Assembly (NCBI RefSeq): GCF_008807415.1
Contig: NZ_CP043626.1
Span: forward strand, 1,178,001-1,242,000
Source: Pseudomonas denitrificans (nom. rej.)
GTDB lineage: Bacteria; Pseudomonadota; Gammaproteobacteria; Pseudomonadales; Pseudomonadaceae
DNA: 64,000 nucleotides
Reading direction: 5' to 3'
The notes under the pieces were generated by a model, which was not told the origin of the DNA, did no database searches, and saw only the letters and a program-made list of their open reading frames with translations. Of this stretch, positions 43,337 to 54,747 are shown one piece after another (the first letter of the stretch is position 1; every line of letters starts with the position of its first letter). The position numbers and the translations under genes are program-made.

Positions 43337-44571
43337 TCAGCCGCGCGGCGCACCCGGCCTGGCCGATTTCTCGGCGACCTTCGGTGCCTCGAAGCTCTCC
43401 AGCGCACGACGCTGGCTTTCGAGGTTGGCGAGGGTTTCCTTGCTGGCCATCTCGACACCCTGGGCGTCGACCTGGGCGCCCGGGCGAACCCGTTGCAGGC
43501 CGTTGACCACGATGCGGTCGCCCTTCACCAGGCCGCTGCGGACGATACGCAGGCCTTCGAGTTTCGGGCCCAGCTCGATGCCGCGGTATTGCACCTTGCT
43601 GTCCTTGTCGAGCACCAGCACGAACTTCTTGCCCAGGTCCGTGCCGACCGCTTCGTCCTTGATCAGCGCGGCGGGGTAGGTGCCGCTGCCGACCAGCTTG
43701 ATGCGGGCATACAGGCCGGGGGTGAACTGGTTGGCGTCGTTGTCGAACACGGCGCGGCCACGGATGGTGCCGGTCTTGGGGTTGACCTGGTTGTCGAGGA
43801 AGTCCAGGCGGCCCTGGTGGGGGAAGCCGTCCTCGCCGGTCAGGCCCAGGTACACCGGGCTGGTGCCGCGGGCGTCCGGGCCGCCCTTGCGGGCGAGGTC
43901 GACGTACTTCAGGTAGACGCGTTCGTCGGCGTCGAAGTAGGCGTAGACCTTGTCGGTGGAAACCAGGGTGGTCAGCACGCTTTCGCCGCTGTTCACCAGG
44001 TTGCCGGCGGTGACCTCGGCGCGCGAGACGCGGCCGTCGATGGGCGCGGTGACCTGGGTGAACGACAGGTTCAGGCGGGCGTTGTCCAGTTCCGCCTGGG
44101 TCGCGGCGACCACGGCTTTCGCCTCGGTGGCGGCGGCGGTGCGGGCGTCGGCGAGTTCCGCGGAAATGGCATTGGTGGCGCGCAGGCGATCGCCACGGGA
44201 GGCTTCGTTGACGGTACGGGTCTGGTTGGCGCGAGCCTGTTGCAGCTGGGCTTCCAGGCGATGGACCTCGGCCTGGAACGGCCGCGGGTCGATCTGGAAC
44301 AGCAGGTCGCCTTTCTTCACCAGCGCGCCTTCACGGAAGGCGACGCGGTCGATGTAGCCGGAGACGCGCGGACGCAGTTCGACGGACTCAGGAGCCTCCA
44401 GGCGGCCGGTGAACTCGTCCCATTCGTTGATCGGTTGTTCGATGACGTCCGCCACGCTGACCTTGGGGCGGCCATGTTCTGCGCCGCTTCCTGGCCCTTG
44501 CCGCAGGCGCTGAGAACCAGCACGGCGGCCAACGCCAACGGAATACGCAAGGTGTTCAGATTTCGCTCCAT
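43337..44571 (-). pseudogene. mexE: RND efflux adaptor MexE, interrupted by a one-base frameshift near the N-terminus
   Basis: Periplasmic adaptor of the MexEF-OprN pump. From the ATG at 44571 the protein has a lipoprotein signal (VLVLSACGKG), then the frame breaks at GGGG 44465-44468, only about 35 codons in. A one-base insertion joins NMAAP to KVSVADVIEQP and restores a protein of about 411 aa (MexE is 414), with both lipoyl halves and beta-barrel domain intact. An ATG just after the break (44455) could give a protein without its lipid signal, so if the break is real the adaptor would be mislocalised. I favour a sequence error. Confidence 0.88.
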
Positions 44572-44670
44572 GGAAATACTCCGGCGATCTAATTGGTTTT
44601 GGGATTTCTGATGGAGCGGAGTCTGCGCAAGGGGGCGCCCGGGAACTAATCGAACGAGCAGATTTTGATT

Positions 44671-44685
44671 ATCACGCGCAGTGAT
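44671..44685. promoter_or_regulatory. Candidate MexT site upstream of mexE
   Basis: ATCAC-N5-GTGAT is a perfect inverted repeat with LysR T-N11-A geometry, about 100 bp upstream of mexE. Read on the minus strand it starts with ATCA like the published MexT nod-box-like consensus ATCA-N5-GTCGAT-N4-ACYAT and keeps its spacing, but matches only about 10 of 15 fixed positions. Confidence 0.5.
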
Positions 44686-44757
44686 AAATGCTTTTGCACT
44701 ATGCGCAGGAATAGATAGAAGGAGTGGGCACGGGGATTGCCGCGAGCGCGCGTTCCC

Positions 44758-44808
44758 CTGTAGGAGCGGGCCATGCCCGCGATCGCGCGCATGGCGCGCT
44801 CCTGCAGG
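44758..44808. repeat. REP-like palindrome (GTAGGAGCGGGC type)
   Basis: CCTGTAGGAGCGGGCCATGC at the left, GCGCTCCTGCAGG at the right, with internal CCCGCGATCGCGCGC. The arms are complementary. This is the common Pseudomonas GTAGGAGCGGGC repeat and lies between the mexT stop and the mexE promoter. Confidence 0.75.
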
Positions 44809-44827
44809 TTGAATCGGTTGTCGGGTG

Positions 44828-45742
44828 TCAGAGACTGTCCGGATCACCCACGAACATGGTGATGCGCGAGCGCAGCCAGCGCTCGGCCGGGTCCTGGTCC
44901 TGGGCGCCGCGCCAGACCATGGACAGTTCGGCCAGGCGGGTGGGGAAGGGCGGCTCCTCGGCGCGCAGGCCGCCGGCGGCGGTCAGCGCCAGGGCCACAT
45001 ATTCGGGCACGGTGGCGATGATGTCGGTGCCGGCCAGCAACTGGGCGAGGCCGACGAACTGCGGCACGGCCAGCACCACCTGGCGCTTGCGGTCCATCTC
45101 GGCGAGGGTCTGGTCGACGAAGCCGTCCAGGTCGCCGGCGTAGGACACCAGCGCGTGGGGCCGCGCGCAGTAGTCATCGAGGGTCAGCGCACCGGGGATC
45201 GAGTCGGCACGGAGGATCTTCCAGGTGCTGCGGCGCAGGGTCTTGCGCTTGGCGTTGGCCGGCAACTCGTCGGTGTAGCTCACGCCTACGGAAATTTCTC
45301 CGGACGACAGCAGTTGCGGCATCAGCAGGTAGTTGGCGCGGCGCACCACCAGGGTGATCCCCGGCGCCTCGGAGCGCAGGCGGCGCAGCAGCGGCGGCAG
45401 CAGGCCGAACTCCACGTCATCGGACAGGCCGATGCGGAACACCGCCTTGCTGGTGGCCGGGTCGAAGTCGGCGGCGCGGCTCAGGGCGGTGGAAATGGAG
45501 TCCAGCGCCGGCGAGAGGTGGCCGAAGATTTCCTGCGCCCGCGCGGTAGGCTCCATGCTGCGCCCGGTGCGGACGAACAGCGGATCGTCGAACAGACCGC
45601 GCAGGCGCGCCAGGGCCGCACTGATCGCCGGCTGGCCGAGGAACAGCTTCTCGGCGGCGCGGGTCACGCTGCGTTCATGCATCAGCGTCTCGAAAACGAT
45701 CAACAGGTTGAGATCAACCTTGCGGAGGTCGTTGCGGTTCAT
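44828..45742 (-). CDS. mexT: MexT, LysR-type activator of mexEF-oprN
   Basis: A 304-aa LysR-family protein that matches MexT closely by eye: NRNDLRKVDLNLLIVFETLM at the start, EKLFLGQPAISAALARLRGLFDDPLFVRTGRSMEP in the helix-turn-helix, and the C-terminal WLRSRITMF-DPDSL ending. The gene order mexS (divergent), mexT, mexE, mexF, oprN is as in P. aeruginosa. MexT needs oxidised conditions or mexS loss to activate the pump. Here the reading frame is intact. In some P. aeruginosa strains mexT is inactivated by an 8-bp insertion, so an intact frame would allow activation. Confidence 0.94.
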   Translation of the reverse strand: MNRNDLRKVDLNLLIVFETLMHERSVTRAAEKLFLGQPAISAALARLRGLFDDPLFVRTGRSMEPTARAQEIFGHLSPALDSISTALSRAADFDPATSKAVFRIGLSDDVEFGLLPPLLRRLRSEAPGITLVVRRANYLLMPQLLSSGEISVGVSYTDELPANAKRKTLRRSTWKILRADSIPGALTLDDYCARPHALVSYAGDLDGFVDQTLAEMDRKRQVVLAVPQFVGLAQLLAGTDIIATVPEYVALALTAAGGLRAEEPPFPTRLAELSMVWRGAQDQDPAERWLRSRITMFVGDPDSL

Positions 45743-45954
45743 AGGGACTCCCTGGCGATGGGGGAAAAGTGGGGCCGAGCGTGTCCTGAGTCAAGTCTGT
45801 CAGATAAGTCCTTGATCAATTTCCACTTTTTTAATGAGAATCTCGCCCCGGCAGTGTGGTCAGACTCTGTAGGAACAGAGCTGCCCCGTTCCCTCCCGCA
45901 GCCCCGTCGCAGAGCCTTGCAGCCGCGCCGGACAAGGCTTTCAACGCGGGCCGA

Positions 45955-45978
45955 ATCATCGGCGTTTATGTCAATTAT
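45955..45978 (+). promoter_or_regulatory. Candidate MexT nod-box-like site upstream of mexS
   Basis: ATCA-TCGGC-GTTTAT-GTCA-ATTAT matches the MexT consensus ATCA-N5-GTCGAT-N4-ACYAT at 12 of 15 fixed positions with exact spacing. It lies in the 313-bp mexT-mexS gap (45743-46055), 77 bp upstream of the mexS start. The rest of that gap is AT-richer than average near 45800-45840 but shows no other clear site. Confidence 0.55.
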
Positions 45979-46055
45979 CAATGGTGAACGGTGGCGTCAC
46001 CCCTAAAGCCCGGATAGAGTCCGTGGCTATGAGCACTACTAAGGCGAGGTATGTG

Positions 46056-47075
46056 ATGTCCCGCATGATCCGTTTCCACCAGTTCGGTGACGCCTCGGTC
46101 CTGAAGATCGAGGAAATGCCGACCCCGCAGCCGGGGCCGGGTGAAGTGCTGGTCCGTACCCAGGCACTGGGCGTCAGTTGGCGCGACGTGCTCTGGCGGC
46201 AGAACCTCGCCCCGGATCAGGCCAAGCTGCCGGCGGGCATCGGCTATGAACTCTCCGGCATCGTCGAAGCCGTGGGCGAGGGCGTTGAAGACCTCGAGCC
46301 CGGCGTGGCGGTGGCCAGTTTCCCGGCAAACTCGCCGAACCTGTACCCGGCCTGGGGCGACCACGTCATCGTGCCGCGCACCTCGCTGACCCGTTATCCC
46401 GAGGTGCTGACCCCGGTCGAAGCCGCCGTGCACTACACCGGCCTGCTGTATTCCTACTTCGCTCTGGTGGAGTTGGCGCAGATCAAGCCCGGCCAGCGCG
46501 TGCTGATCACCGAGGCCGGTCACTGCCTCGCCCCGCAGGCGGTGCAGTTGGCCAAGGCGCTCGGCGCCCAGGTGATCGCCACCACCAGCCATGAGGAAAC
46601 GCGCGAGTTTCTGAAGGGCCTGGGTGCGGACAAGATCATCTACACCGAGGAGCAGGACCTGGTGCTGGAAGTCGAACGCTTCACCAAGGGTGAAGGCGTG
46701 GAGATCGTCCTGGACCAGTGCGCCGGCCCGCAGATGAAACTGCTGGGTGACGTCGCCGCGCCGCGCGGCAAGCTGATCCTCTACGGCATCAATGGCGGCA
46801 ACGACGCAGCCTTCCCAGCCTGCGCGGCGTTCAAGAAGCACCTGCAGTTCTACCGCCACTGCGTGCTGGACTTCACCGGGCAACCGGAGATCGGCCTGAC
46901 CCGCAACGACGAAGCCGTGCAACGGGCGCTGACCGCGATCAACCAGATGACCGCCGACCAGCTGCTCAAGCCGAGCATCGACCGGGTGTTCGATTTCGCC
47001 CAGTACCGCGACGCCAACTACTACATGGAAACCTGCCCAGGCGGCGGCCGTGTGGTGATGAAGATGCCGGAGTGA
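46056..47075 (+). CDS. mexS: MexS, zinc-type oxidoreductase (quinone/alcohol dehydrogenase family)
   Basis: A 339-aa MDR-superfamily oxidoreductase, the same length as MexS of P. aeruginosa. It begins MSRMIRFHQFGDASVLK and contains VSWRDVLWRQNLAP, AAVHYTGLLYSYF and a C-terminal RYMETCPGGGR-type ending. MexS is thought to detoxify electrophilic metabolites; its loss raises MexT activity and pump expression. The NADPH-binding region (residues about 145-195) reads LITEAGHCLAPQAVQLAKALGAQVIATT, with no typical GGVG motif, as in MexS itself. Divergent from mexT with a MexT-like site between. The start at 46056 follows GGCGAGGT. Confidence 0.9.
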   Translation: MSRMIRFHQFGDASVLKIEEMPTPQPGPGEVLVRTQALGVSWRDVLWRQNLAPDQAKLPAGIGYELSGIVEAVGEGVEDLEPGVAVASFPANSPNLYPAWGDHVIVPRTSLTRYPEVLTPVEAAVHYTGLLYSYFALVELAQIKPGQRVLITEAGHCLAPQAVQLAKALGAQVIATTSHEETREFLKGLGADKIIYTEEQDLVLEVERFTKGEGVEIVLDQCAGPQMKLLGDVAAPRGKLILYGINGGNDAAFPACAAFKKHLQFYRHCVLDFTGQPEIGLTRNDEAVQRALTAINQMTADQLLKPSIDRVFDFAQYRDANYYMETCPGGGRVVMKMPE

Positions 47076-47092
47076 TCCGTCATTCGTGATTG

Positions 47093-47121
47093 AAAAAGCC
47101 ACTCTTCGGAGTGGCTTTTTT
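47093..47121 (+). terminator. Rho-independent terminator after mexS
   Basis: AAAAAGCCACTC-TTCG-GAGTGGCTTTTTT: 12-bp stem, stable TTCG loop and T run, 17 bp after the mexS stop. Confidence 0.92.
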
Positions 47122-47171
47122 GTGCGCGCCCATTATCGCTACCCCGGCGACGGTTAAAGGCTTGCAGAAAT

Positions 47172-47253
47172 GTAGGATGGGTGGAGCCTAAGCGACACCC
47201 ATGCTGTCGCCGCGCAGGATTGATGGGTATCGCTGCGCTCCACGCCATCCTAC
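47172..47253. repeat. Palindromic intergenic repeat, family B, copy 2
   Basis: An 82-bp element starting GTAGGATGGGTGGAGCCTAA and ending CGCTCCACGCCATCCTAC, homologous to 11377-11460 in the same orientation. It lies in the 440-bp mexS to iorA gap (47076-47515). The remaining part of the gap (47254-47515) shows only a poly-T stretch near 47481 and no gene. Confidence 0.8.
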
Positions 47254-47515
47254 GAGAAGCAGCATGGGTTTTCCGAGTTGTACTCGTCCGCCGCAAAGCT
47301 TCGGAGTAGAGGCCTCTATACACCGCGATATCCCCCGCAGTATCAGGCAAGCCTCGGGAGAACCAGGCAAACCGCTCGGCGCCTTCCTCGCGTATCGTCG
47401 CGGCACCTGCCGACCGCTGCGCCTAGGCTGAATCCATTGCGTGCCGGAGCCGCTGCGCTTGGCTCCCTTTCAAGACCCTGTTTTTTATCACCCAGTGAAA
47501 GAGGTGAAATTCCTG

Positions 47516-47974
47516 ATGATTACCGTGAACCTGAACGGCAAGGACCACGAGCTCGACGCCCCCGGTGAGATGCCGCTGCTCTGGGCCATCCGCGACGTCG
47601 CCGGGCTGACCGGCACCAAGTACGGCTGCGGCATGGCGCTGTGCGGCGCCTGCACCGTGCACATCGACGGCCAGCCGACGCGCTCCTGCGTCACCCCGCT
47701 GGCGGCGGTGGCCGGCAAGAAGATCACCACCATCGAGGCGGTGGCCGAGCAGGCCGCCGGCAAGGCGGTGCAGGAGGCCTGGCGCAAGCTCGACGTGGTG
47801 CAGTGCGGCTACTGCCAGTCCGGGCAGATCATGTCGGCCACTGCGCTGCTGGCTTCGAACAAGAAGCCCAGCGACGCCGACATCGACGCCGCCATGAGCG
47901 GCAACATCTGCCGCTGCGCCACCTATGCGCGGATCCGCGCGGCCATCCACGACGCCGCCCAGACCCTGGCTTGA
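47516..47974 (+). CDS. iorA: Molybdenum hydroxylase small subunit, 2x[2Fe-2S] (IorA-like)
   Basis: A 152-aa iron-sulfur subunit. Plant-type [2Fe-2S] cysteines are C38, C43, C46, C58 (GCGMALCGAC), and the second cluster cysteines are C97, C100, C132, C134 (QCGYCQSG, NICRCAT). This is the two-subunit (no FAD subunit) form of isoquinoline 1-oxidoreductase and related aldehyde dehydrogenases. The ATG at 47516 has GAGGTG upstream; an upstream open frame is not part of the family. It is followed 11 bp later by the large subunit. Confidence 0.9.
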   Translation: MITVNLNGKDHELDAPGEMPLLWAIRDVAGLTGTKYGCGMALCGACTVHIDGQPTRSCVTPLAAVAGKKITTIEAVAEQAAGKAVQEAWRKLDVVQCGYCQSGQIMSATALLASNKKPSDADIDAAMSGNICRCATYARIRAAIHDAAQTLA

Positions 47975-47985
47975 GGACCGAAGTC

Positions 47986-50229
<2,244 letters not shown>

Positions 50230-50242
50230 GGTTCGAAGCCTG

Positions 50243-50275
50243 AAGCAATAGCCCGCGAATGCGGGGCTATTGCTT
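50243..50275 (+). terminator. Rho-independent terminator
   Basis: AAGCAATAGCCCGC, loop GAAT, GCGGGGCTATTGCTT: a long stem with one bulged base and a T-rich tail, just after the iorB stop. Confidence 0.8.
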
Positions 50276-50283
50276 TGCAGGGT

Positions 50284-50475
50284 CTACGCTGAAAGAACCG
50301 CCGGGGCCTGCTCGCAGATCAGTTCGCGCAGCGCCCGGCGTTCGGCTGGCGGCGTGGCGGCACGGAGCAGGGCGAGGCCACCGTCCTCGTCGGGGATGGC
50401 GATTTCGGTCTCGAAGTGCAGTTGCACCTCGTCCAGGGTGATGTAGGTGATGCGGTAGGCCTCGGTGCTGTGCAT
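50284..50475 (-). CDS. Small hypothetical protein, 63 aa
   Basis: Not recognised. It begins MHSTEAYRITYITLDEVQLHFETEI-type beta-rich sequence and ends in a helical acidic/hydrophobic tail. The ATG at 50475 was chosen since the upstream extension is Arg/Pro-rich and low in quality. The protein lies 9 bp from the convergent terminator of iorB. Soluble, no signal. Confidence 0.65.
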   Translation of the reverse strand: MHSTEAYRITYITLDEVQLHFETEIAIPDEDGGLALLRAATPPAERRALRELICEQAPAVLSA

Positions 50476-50682
50476 GGTCGCAGGCTCGATAAGGGGAGGG
50501 CGCAGGCCCGATGGACACATCCTCGCGCCAGGCGGGCAAGCTCGGAAGTGAAACGCCGTGATGGTGAACATCACGAAAGGCGATGGTGCCGGCGAGATTT
50601 TCCGGCAGTTGTCATGCAGGACGGGTATCCTGCGCGGGCGTGCCCACACCGGGCACTTTGTAAATCGAACTGGAGCAGTGAC

Positions 50683-51018
50683 ATGAGCCGCGACAAGCAG
50701 CTTTTCCCGGAAGACGAAATCGGCGATGCCCTGTGGGCCCTGCAGGAAGACGGCGAAGACCTCTCCCTCGAGCATGAGGTGGAGTTCGCGGTGATCTTCC
50801 CGGACGAGCAGTCCGCCCTGGACTTCGCCATCATGCTGCTGCAGAACGGGCAGAAGGTGGCGTACTCCGAGTACGACGGCAACGACAAGCTGCCCTGGCA
50901 GGTCCTGGCCTACCCGGTGATGGAGCTCTCCCACGAGCACATCAGCGGCTACGCGGCGCTGCTGTCCGAGCACTCCGCTGACCTGGGCGGTCAGATGGAC
51001 GGCTGGTCGGCGCTCTGA
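50683..51018 (+). CDS. rraB: RraB-family regulator of RNase E activity
   Basis: A 111-aa acidic protein of the RraB family, which binds and inhibits RNase E and changes mRNA decay. The family pattern is visible: ALQEDGEDLSLEHEVEFAVIF at the start, a hydrophobic centre, LPWQVLAYPVMELSHEHI, and a GGQMDGW end. It is somewhat shorter than E. coli RraB (138 aa), as usual in Pseudomonas. The start at 50683 follows TGGAGCAG. Confidence 0.78.
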   Translation: MSRDKQLFPEDEIGDALWALQEDGEDLSLEHEVEFAVIFPDEQSALDFAIMLLQNGQKVAYSEYDGNDKLPWQVLAYPVMELSHEHISGYAALLSEHSADLGGQMDGWSAL

Positions 51019-51037
51019 TCGGCTGATGCTGCACGAG

Positions 51038-51065
51038 AAACGGCGCCTTCGGGCGCCGTTTTTCT
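51038..51065 (+). terminator. Rho-independent terminator after rraB
   Basis: AAACGGCGCC-TTCG-GGCGCCGTTTTT: 10-bp stem with TTCG loop and T run, 19 bp after the rraB stop. Confidence 0.9.
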
Positions 51066-51095
51066 TTGGTGGCAAATGCAGGCGGGCGGCCCTTG

Positions 51096-51171
51096 CAGGG
51101 CGCATAACGCGCCAGCGTTATCCGCCGTGCGGGTGCCGGCGGATAACCTGTTCCAGGTTATGCGCCCTACG
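51096..51171. repeat. Palindromic intergenic repeat, family A, copy 2
   Basis: A 76-bp element starting CAGGGCGCATAACGCGCCAG and ending GGTTATGCGCCCTACG, in the same orientation as 7602-7679. The outer arms pair; the inner GCGTTATCCGCC pairs with GGCGGATAAC. It lies between the convergent rraB and DsbA-like genes. Confidence 0.8.
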
Positions 51172-51186
51172 GTCCTGCAATCCTTC

Positions 51187-51208
51187 GCGGATAATGTCCG
51201 CTCCTACA
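51187..51208. repeat. Single REP-like unit
   Basis: CGCGGATAATGTCCGCTCCTAC resembles the REP units at 4851-4917 (right half), 15 bp after family A copy 2. It is a lone unit without an inverted partner. Confidence 0.55.
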
Positions 51209-51247
51209 GGGGAGCACCGCGTTCGCAGGAAACGACCGTGCCAAATG

Positions 51248-51272
51248 AAAAGGCCCGCGCGAAGCGGGCCAT
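51248..51272 (-). terminator. Rho-independent terminator of the DsbA-like gene
   Basis: On the minus strand TGGCCCGC-TTCGC-GCGGGCC is followed by TTTTCATTT, 18 bp after the stop of the DsbA-like gene. Confidence 0.85.
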
Positions 51273-51290
51273 TTCACTGCGGTAGAAAGC

Positions 51291-51950
51291 TCACTCCGGC
51301 AACGGTGCATTACGCGCCACCTGGCGCAGCGCCTGCTCGTAGTAGTCGGTGCTCTGCGCCCCGGAGATCAGCTGGCGACCATTGAGGATCACTGCCGGCA
51401 CCGCGCGTATACCATGGCTGGTGTAGAAATCCTCCTCGGCCACCACCTCGTCGGCGTAGGCGTCGCTGTCGAGGATTTCCCGCGCGCGCACCGCGTCCAG
51501 GCCGACGCTGACGGCCACTTCCAGCAGCACTTCCGGGTCGCTCGGGTCGCGCCCTTCGCCGAAGTAGGCGTGCAGCAGCGCCTGCTTCAGGGCGATGTCG
51601 CGGCGCGATTCACCCGCCCAGTGCAGCAGGCGGTGGGCGTCGAAGGTGTTGTAGATGCGGCTGCGCTTCTTCAGGTCGAAGTGCACGCCGACTTCCTCGC
51701 CCATGGAGCGCAGGTGCTCCTGATTGCGGGCGATGTCCTCGGCACTGCTGCCGTACTTGCGCTGCAGGTGCTCCACCAGGTCTTCCCCTTCGGCGGGCAT
51801 GTCGGCATTCAGCTCGAAGGGCTTGATGCGCAGTTCCACGGTCAGTTCGCCGTCTACCCGGCGGATGGCGGCCAACAGGCCGTTGAGGCCGATGGCACAC
51901 CAGGGGCAGACCACGTCGGAGACGAAATCGATGGTGATGGCGTCGCTCAT
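51291..51950 (-). CDS. DsbA-family oxidoreductase (FrnE-like)
   Basis: A 219-aa thioredoxin-fold protein without a signal peptide, so cytoplasmic. The active site is C15-PW-C18 (DVVCPWCAIG), and a long helical insertion (residues about 60-150) matches FrnE-type 2-hydroxychromene-2-carboxylate isomerase/DsbA proteins. The C-terminal GIRAVPAVILNGRQLISGAQ with cis-Pro motif VPA is typical. The start at 51950 fits the family N-terminus; the open frame upstream is low quality. Confidence 0.88.
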   Translation of the reverse strand: MSDAITIDFVSDVVCPWCAIGLNGLLAAIRRVDGELTVELRIKPFELNADMPAEGEDLVEHLQRKYGSSAEDIARNQEHLRSMGEEVGVHFDLKKRSRIYNTFDAHRLLHWAGESRRDIALKQALLHAYFGEGRDPSDPEVLLEVAVSVGLDAVRAREILDSDAYADEVVAEEDFYTSHGIRAVPAVILNGRQLISGAQSTDYYEQALRQVARNAPLPE

Positions 51951-52123
51951 GGGGCGAACTCCGGCAATTGGGCGAGCTTCCAGCATGGACCCGGAAGGGC
52001 GTTTCGATCCAGTGGCGAGACGGCCGGGAGTGCTTTTCGCCTGATTGCCGGGGGGCTGCACCGCCGGGCTGAAGCGCCGGCGGCGGGGGGATGGGGTGCG
52101 ACTTCCTTGTCGCGATGGGGAAA

Positions 52124-54534
52124 TCAGAAGTCGACGGTCATCGACAGCTTCAGGGTGCGCGGGTCGCCCTGGGTCAGGTAGCCGCCGATGGTGGAGGCCC
52201 AGTACGACTTGTTGGCGACGTTTTCCAGGTTGGCGCGCAGGGTCACGTCGCGCTCGTCCACCTTGAAGGCGTAGCGGGCGCCGAGGTCGAAGCGGGTCCA
52301 GGCCGGGATGCTCAGGTCGTTGGCCGCGTCCAGGTACTGGCCGCCGGTGCGCAGCACGCGGCCGTTGAGGGCGGCGCCCTGGATGCCGGGGACGTCCCAG
52401 TCGGCGCCCAGGTTGTACTGGAAGGTCGGCACGCCCACGGCACGGTTGCCGTCGGTCTTGCCGCCGGCAGTGTTCTTCAGCTCGGTGTCGATCCAGGTGC
52501 CACCGGCCAGCAGGCGCAGGCCGTCGACCGGTTCGCCGAAGACGTTCAGCTCGATGCCGCGGTTCTCCTGCTCACCGTCGACGCTGAAGATCTTCGAGTC
52601 CGGGTCGGTGGTGCTGAACGGCTGCTCGATGCGGTAGAAGGCCAGGTTGCCGCCGTAGCTGCCGAAGTCCAGCTTGGCGCCCACTTCCACCTGCTTGGAG
52701 CGGTTCGGCGCGAAGACTTCGCCGAAGTTCGAAGCGCTGCTGGGCGCGGTCGGGCCGGCGGCCAGGCCTTCGATGCGGTTGGCGTAGAGCGACAGGTACT
52801 CGGTGGGTTTCACCACCAGGCCGTAGACCGGCGTGGTGATGGATTCGTCGTAGCTGGCGGTGCGCTTGCCGACGTAGTTCCAGCCGTCGGTGCCGATGCT
52901 CTGGCGGCGCACGCCGACGGTCAGCAGCACGCGGTCATCGAGGAAGCCCAGGGTATCGGCGGCGGCCACGCTCCTGTTCAGCGTCTTGCCGACGATGCCA
53001 GGGTCGCTGTAGTCGCCGCCGGCCAGGGTCGGCGCGGGCTTGGGCGTCTGCACCGGGTTGTAGAGGTTGGTCGGGTAGCGCTTGGTGGTCATGGTGTAGG
53101 CGCTGCGCTGTTCGGCCCAGATGCCGGCGACGCTGAGGTTCATCTGGTGGCTGACCGGGCCGGTGGCGAAGTGGCCGTTGAGGCCGGCCATGGCGCTCTT
53201 GTTGTCCTCGTCGTGGGTGGCGTCCATCATGCCGCCCCCCGCGTCGCCGCTGTTGTCGTTGAGGGTCAGCGCGGAGTAGGCGCCGTTCTCGCGGGTGTGC
53301 TTGGCGCCACCGGAGAGGTAGGCCGTCCAGTTGTCATTGAGGTCGTACTCGGCGCGGAACATGCCGAAGGTGTCTTCCAGCTGCGAGTAGCTCCAGGACT
53401 GGCCGTAGTTGTGGTCGGCATCCGGGGCGTGGGGGATGCTGGTGACGCCGCTGCCGACGTAGACCACCGGGCGGCCCTGGTTGATGCGCTGCTTCTGGTA
53501 GCCGAAGTCGGTGTTCAGGCGCAGGCGCTCGCCACGGTAGTCGAGGTTGACGGTGGCCAGCTTGTAGCGCTGGTTCTCGTCGTCAACGCCGGTCTCGCCT
53601 TCGCGCTGGGCCAGGTTGACCCGCGCGCCGAAGCGGTTGTCCTCGCCGAAGCGCTGGCCGAGGTCGAGGTGCTCGCCGATCTGGTTGTCGCTGCCGTAGC
53701 CCAGGGTCACGCTGCGGGTGGGGTGTCCTCGGCGCGCTTGGTCTGCAGGTTGACCGCGCCGCCGATGCCGCTGCCGCTGGGCGTCACGCCGTTGATGAAG
53801 GCGTTGGGGCCCTTGAACAGCTCGACGCGCTCCAGCGACTCGGTGCCGATGATCTGCCGCGGGGTGACGCCGTACAGGCCGTTGAGCGAGACATCGTCGG
53901 TGCTCAGCGGCAGGCCGCGGATGACGAAGATCTGCGAGAAGTTGCCGTAGCCGTTGCCCTGGCGCACCGAGGCGTCGTTGAGCAGTACGTCGCCGACGGT
54001 CTGCGCCTGGGTGTCCTGGATGGTCTTGGCGGTGTAGCTGGCGAAGCTGAAGGGCACGTCCTGGATATCCTGGTTGCCCATCATGCCCAGTTGCGCGCCC
54101 CGTGCGACCTGGCCGCCGGCATAGGCGGGCGGCAGGTCACCGGGTTGCCGGGCGGCGCCGCTGACGGTGGTGGCGTCCATTTCCAGGGCGCCGCTGTCAT
54201 CGGGGGCGGCCTCCACGCCGTAGCCGCTGCTCTTGCGCACCAGGCGGTAGCCGCTGCCTTCAAGCAACTGCTCCAGGCCCTGCTCGGGGGCGAAGCTGCC
54301 TTTCAGGCCCGCGCTCTGCTGGCGGTTCAGCGCCTGCGCCTCGAACGCCAGCGGCACGCCGGCCTGGGCGGCGAAGCGCGCCAGCACCTCGCCCAGCGGG
54401 CCGGGGGCGATGTCGTACTGGCGCTGCTGGCTGGCGGCTTCGGCGGCCAGGCTGGGCAGCACGACGCCGCCGGTCAGGGCCAGGCCGACGGCCAGGGCGA
54501 GGGAGTGCGGGCGGAGGCGGGAGCGGAGGAGCAT
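52124..54534 (-). pseudogene. TonB-dependent siderophore receptor with STN domain, interrupted by a one-base frameshift
   Basis: Outer-membrane ferri-siderophore receptor of the FecA/FpvA type, about 803 aa when corrected. It has a signal peptide (residues 1-32), an STN signalling domain (about 40-90, QYDIAPGPLGEVLARFAAQAG), a plug domain (FVIRGLPLSTDDVSLNGLYG; ERVELFKGPNAF) and a beta barrel ending in LSMTVDF with terminal Phe. The frame breaks at GGGG 53720-53723; inserting one base joins AEDTP to TRSVTLGYGSD. The STN domain fits the FecIR-like pair upstream. A sequence error is the likely cause. Confidence 0.88.
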
Positions 54535-54635
54535 GGAGTGTTCCTGTCGGCGAATGGAGGTTGTCTTCCTCGTCACCGGGCGAGATTGGAAAAGGTGTCA
54601 GGGATGGGTGAAAAAATTTCAGAGGGGGCCATTTG

Positions 54636-54716
54636 TAGGATGGCGTGGAGCGCAGCGATACCCATCGGTCCGTGCGTAAACAGCATGGGTATCGCTTAGG
54701 CTCCACCCATCCTACA
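54636..54716. repeat. Palindromic intergenic repeat, family B, copy 3 (inverted)
   Basis: An 81-bp element starting GTAGGATGGCGTGGAGCGCA and ending GGCTCCACCCATCCTAC. It is inverted relative to copies at 11377 and 47172. It lies 31 bp from a family A copy, between the fecR-like and receptor genes. Confidence 0.82.
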
Positions 54717-54747
54717 AAGGCGCTCATGGCAAGGACGGTCGGCAGTT

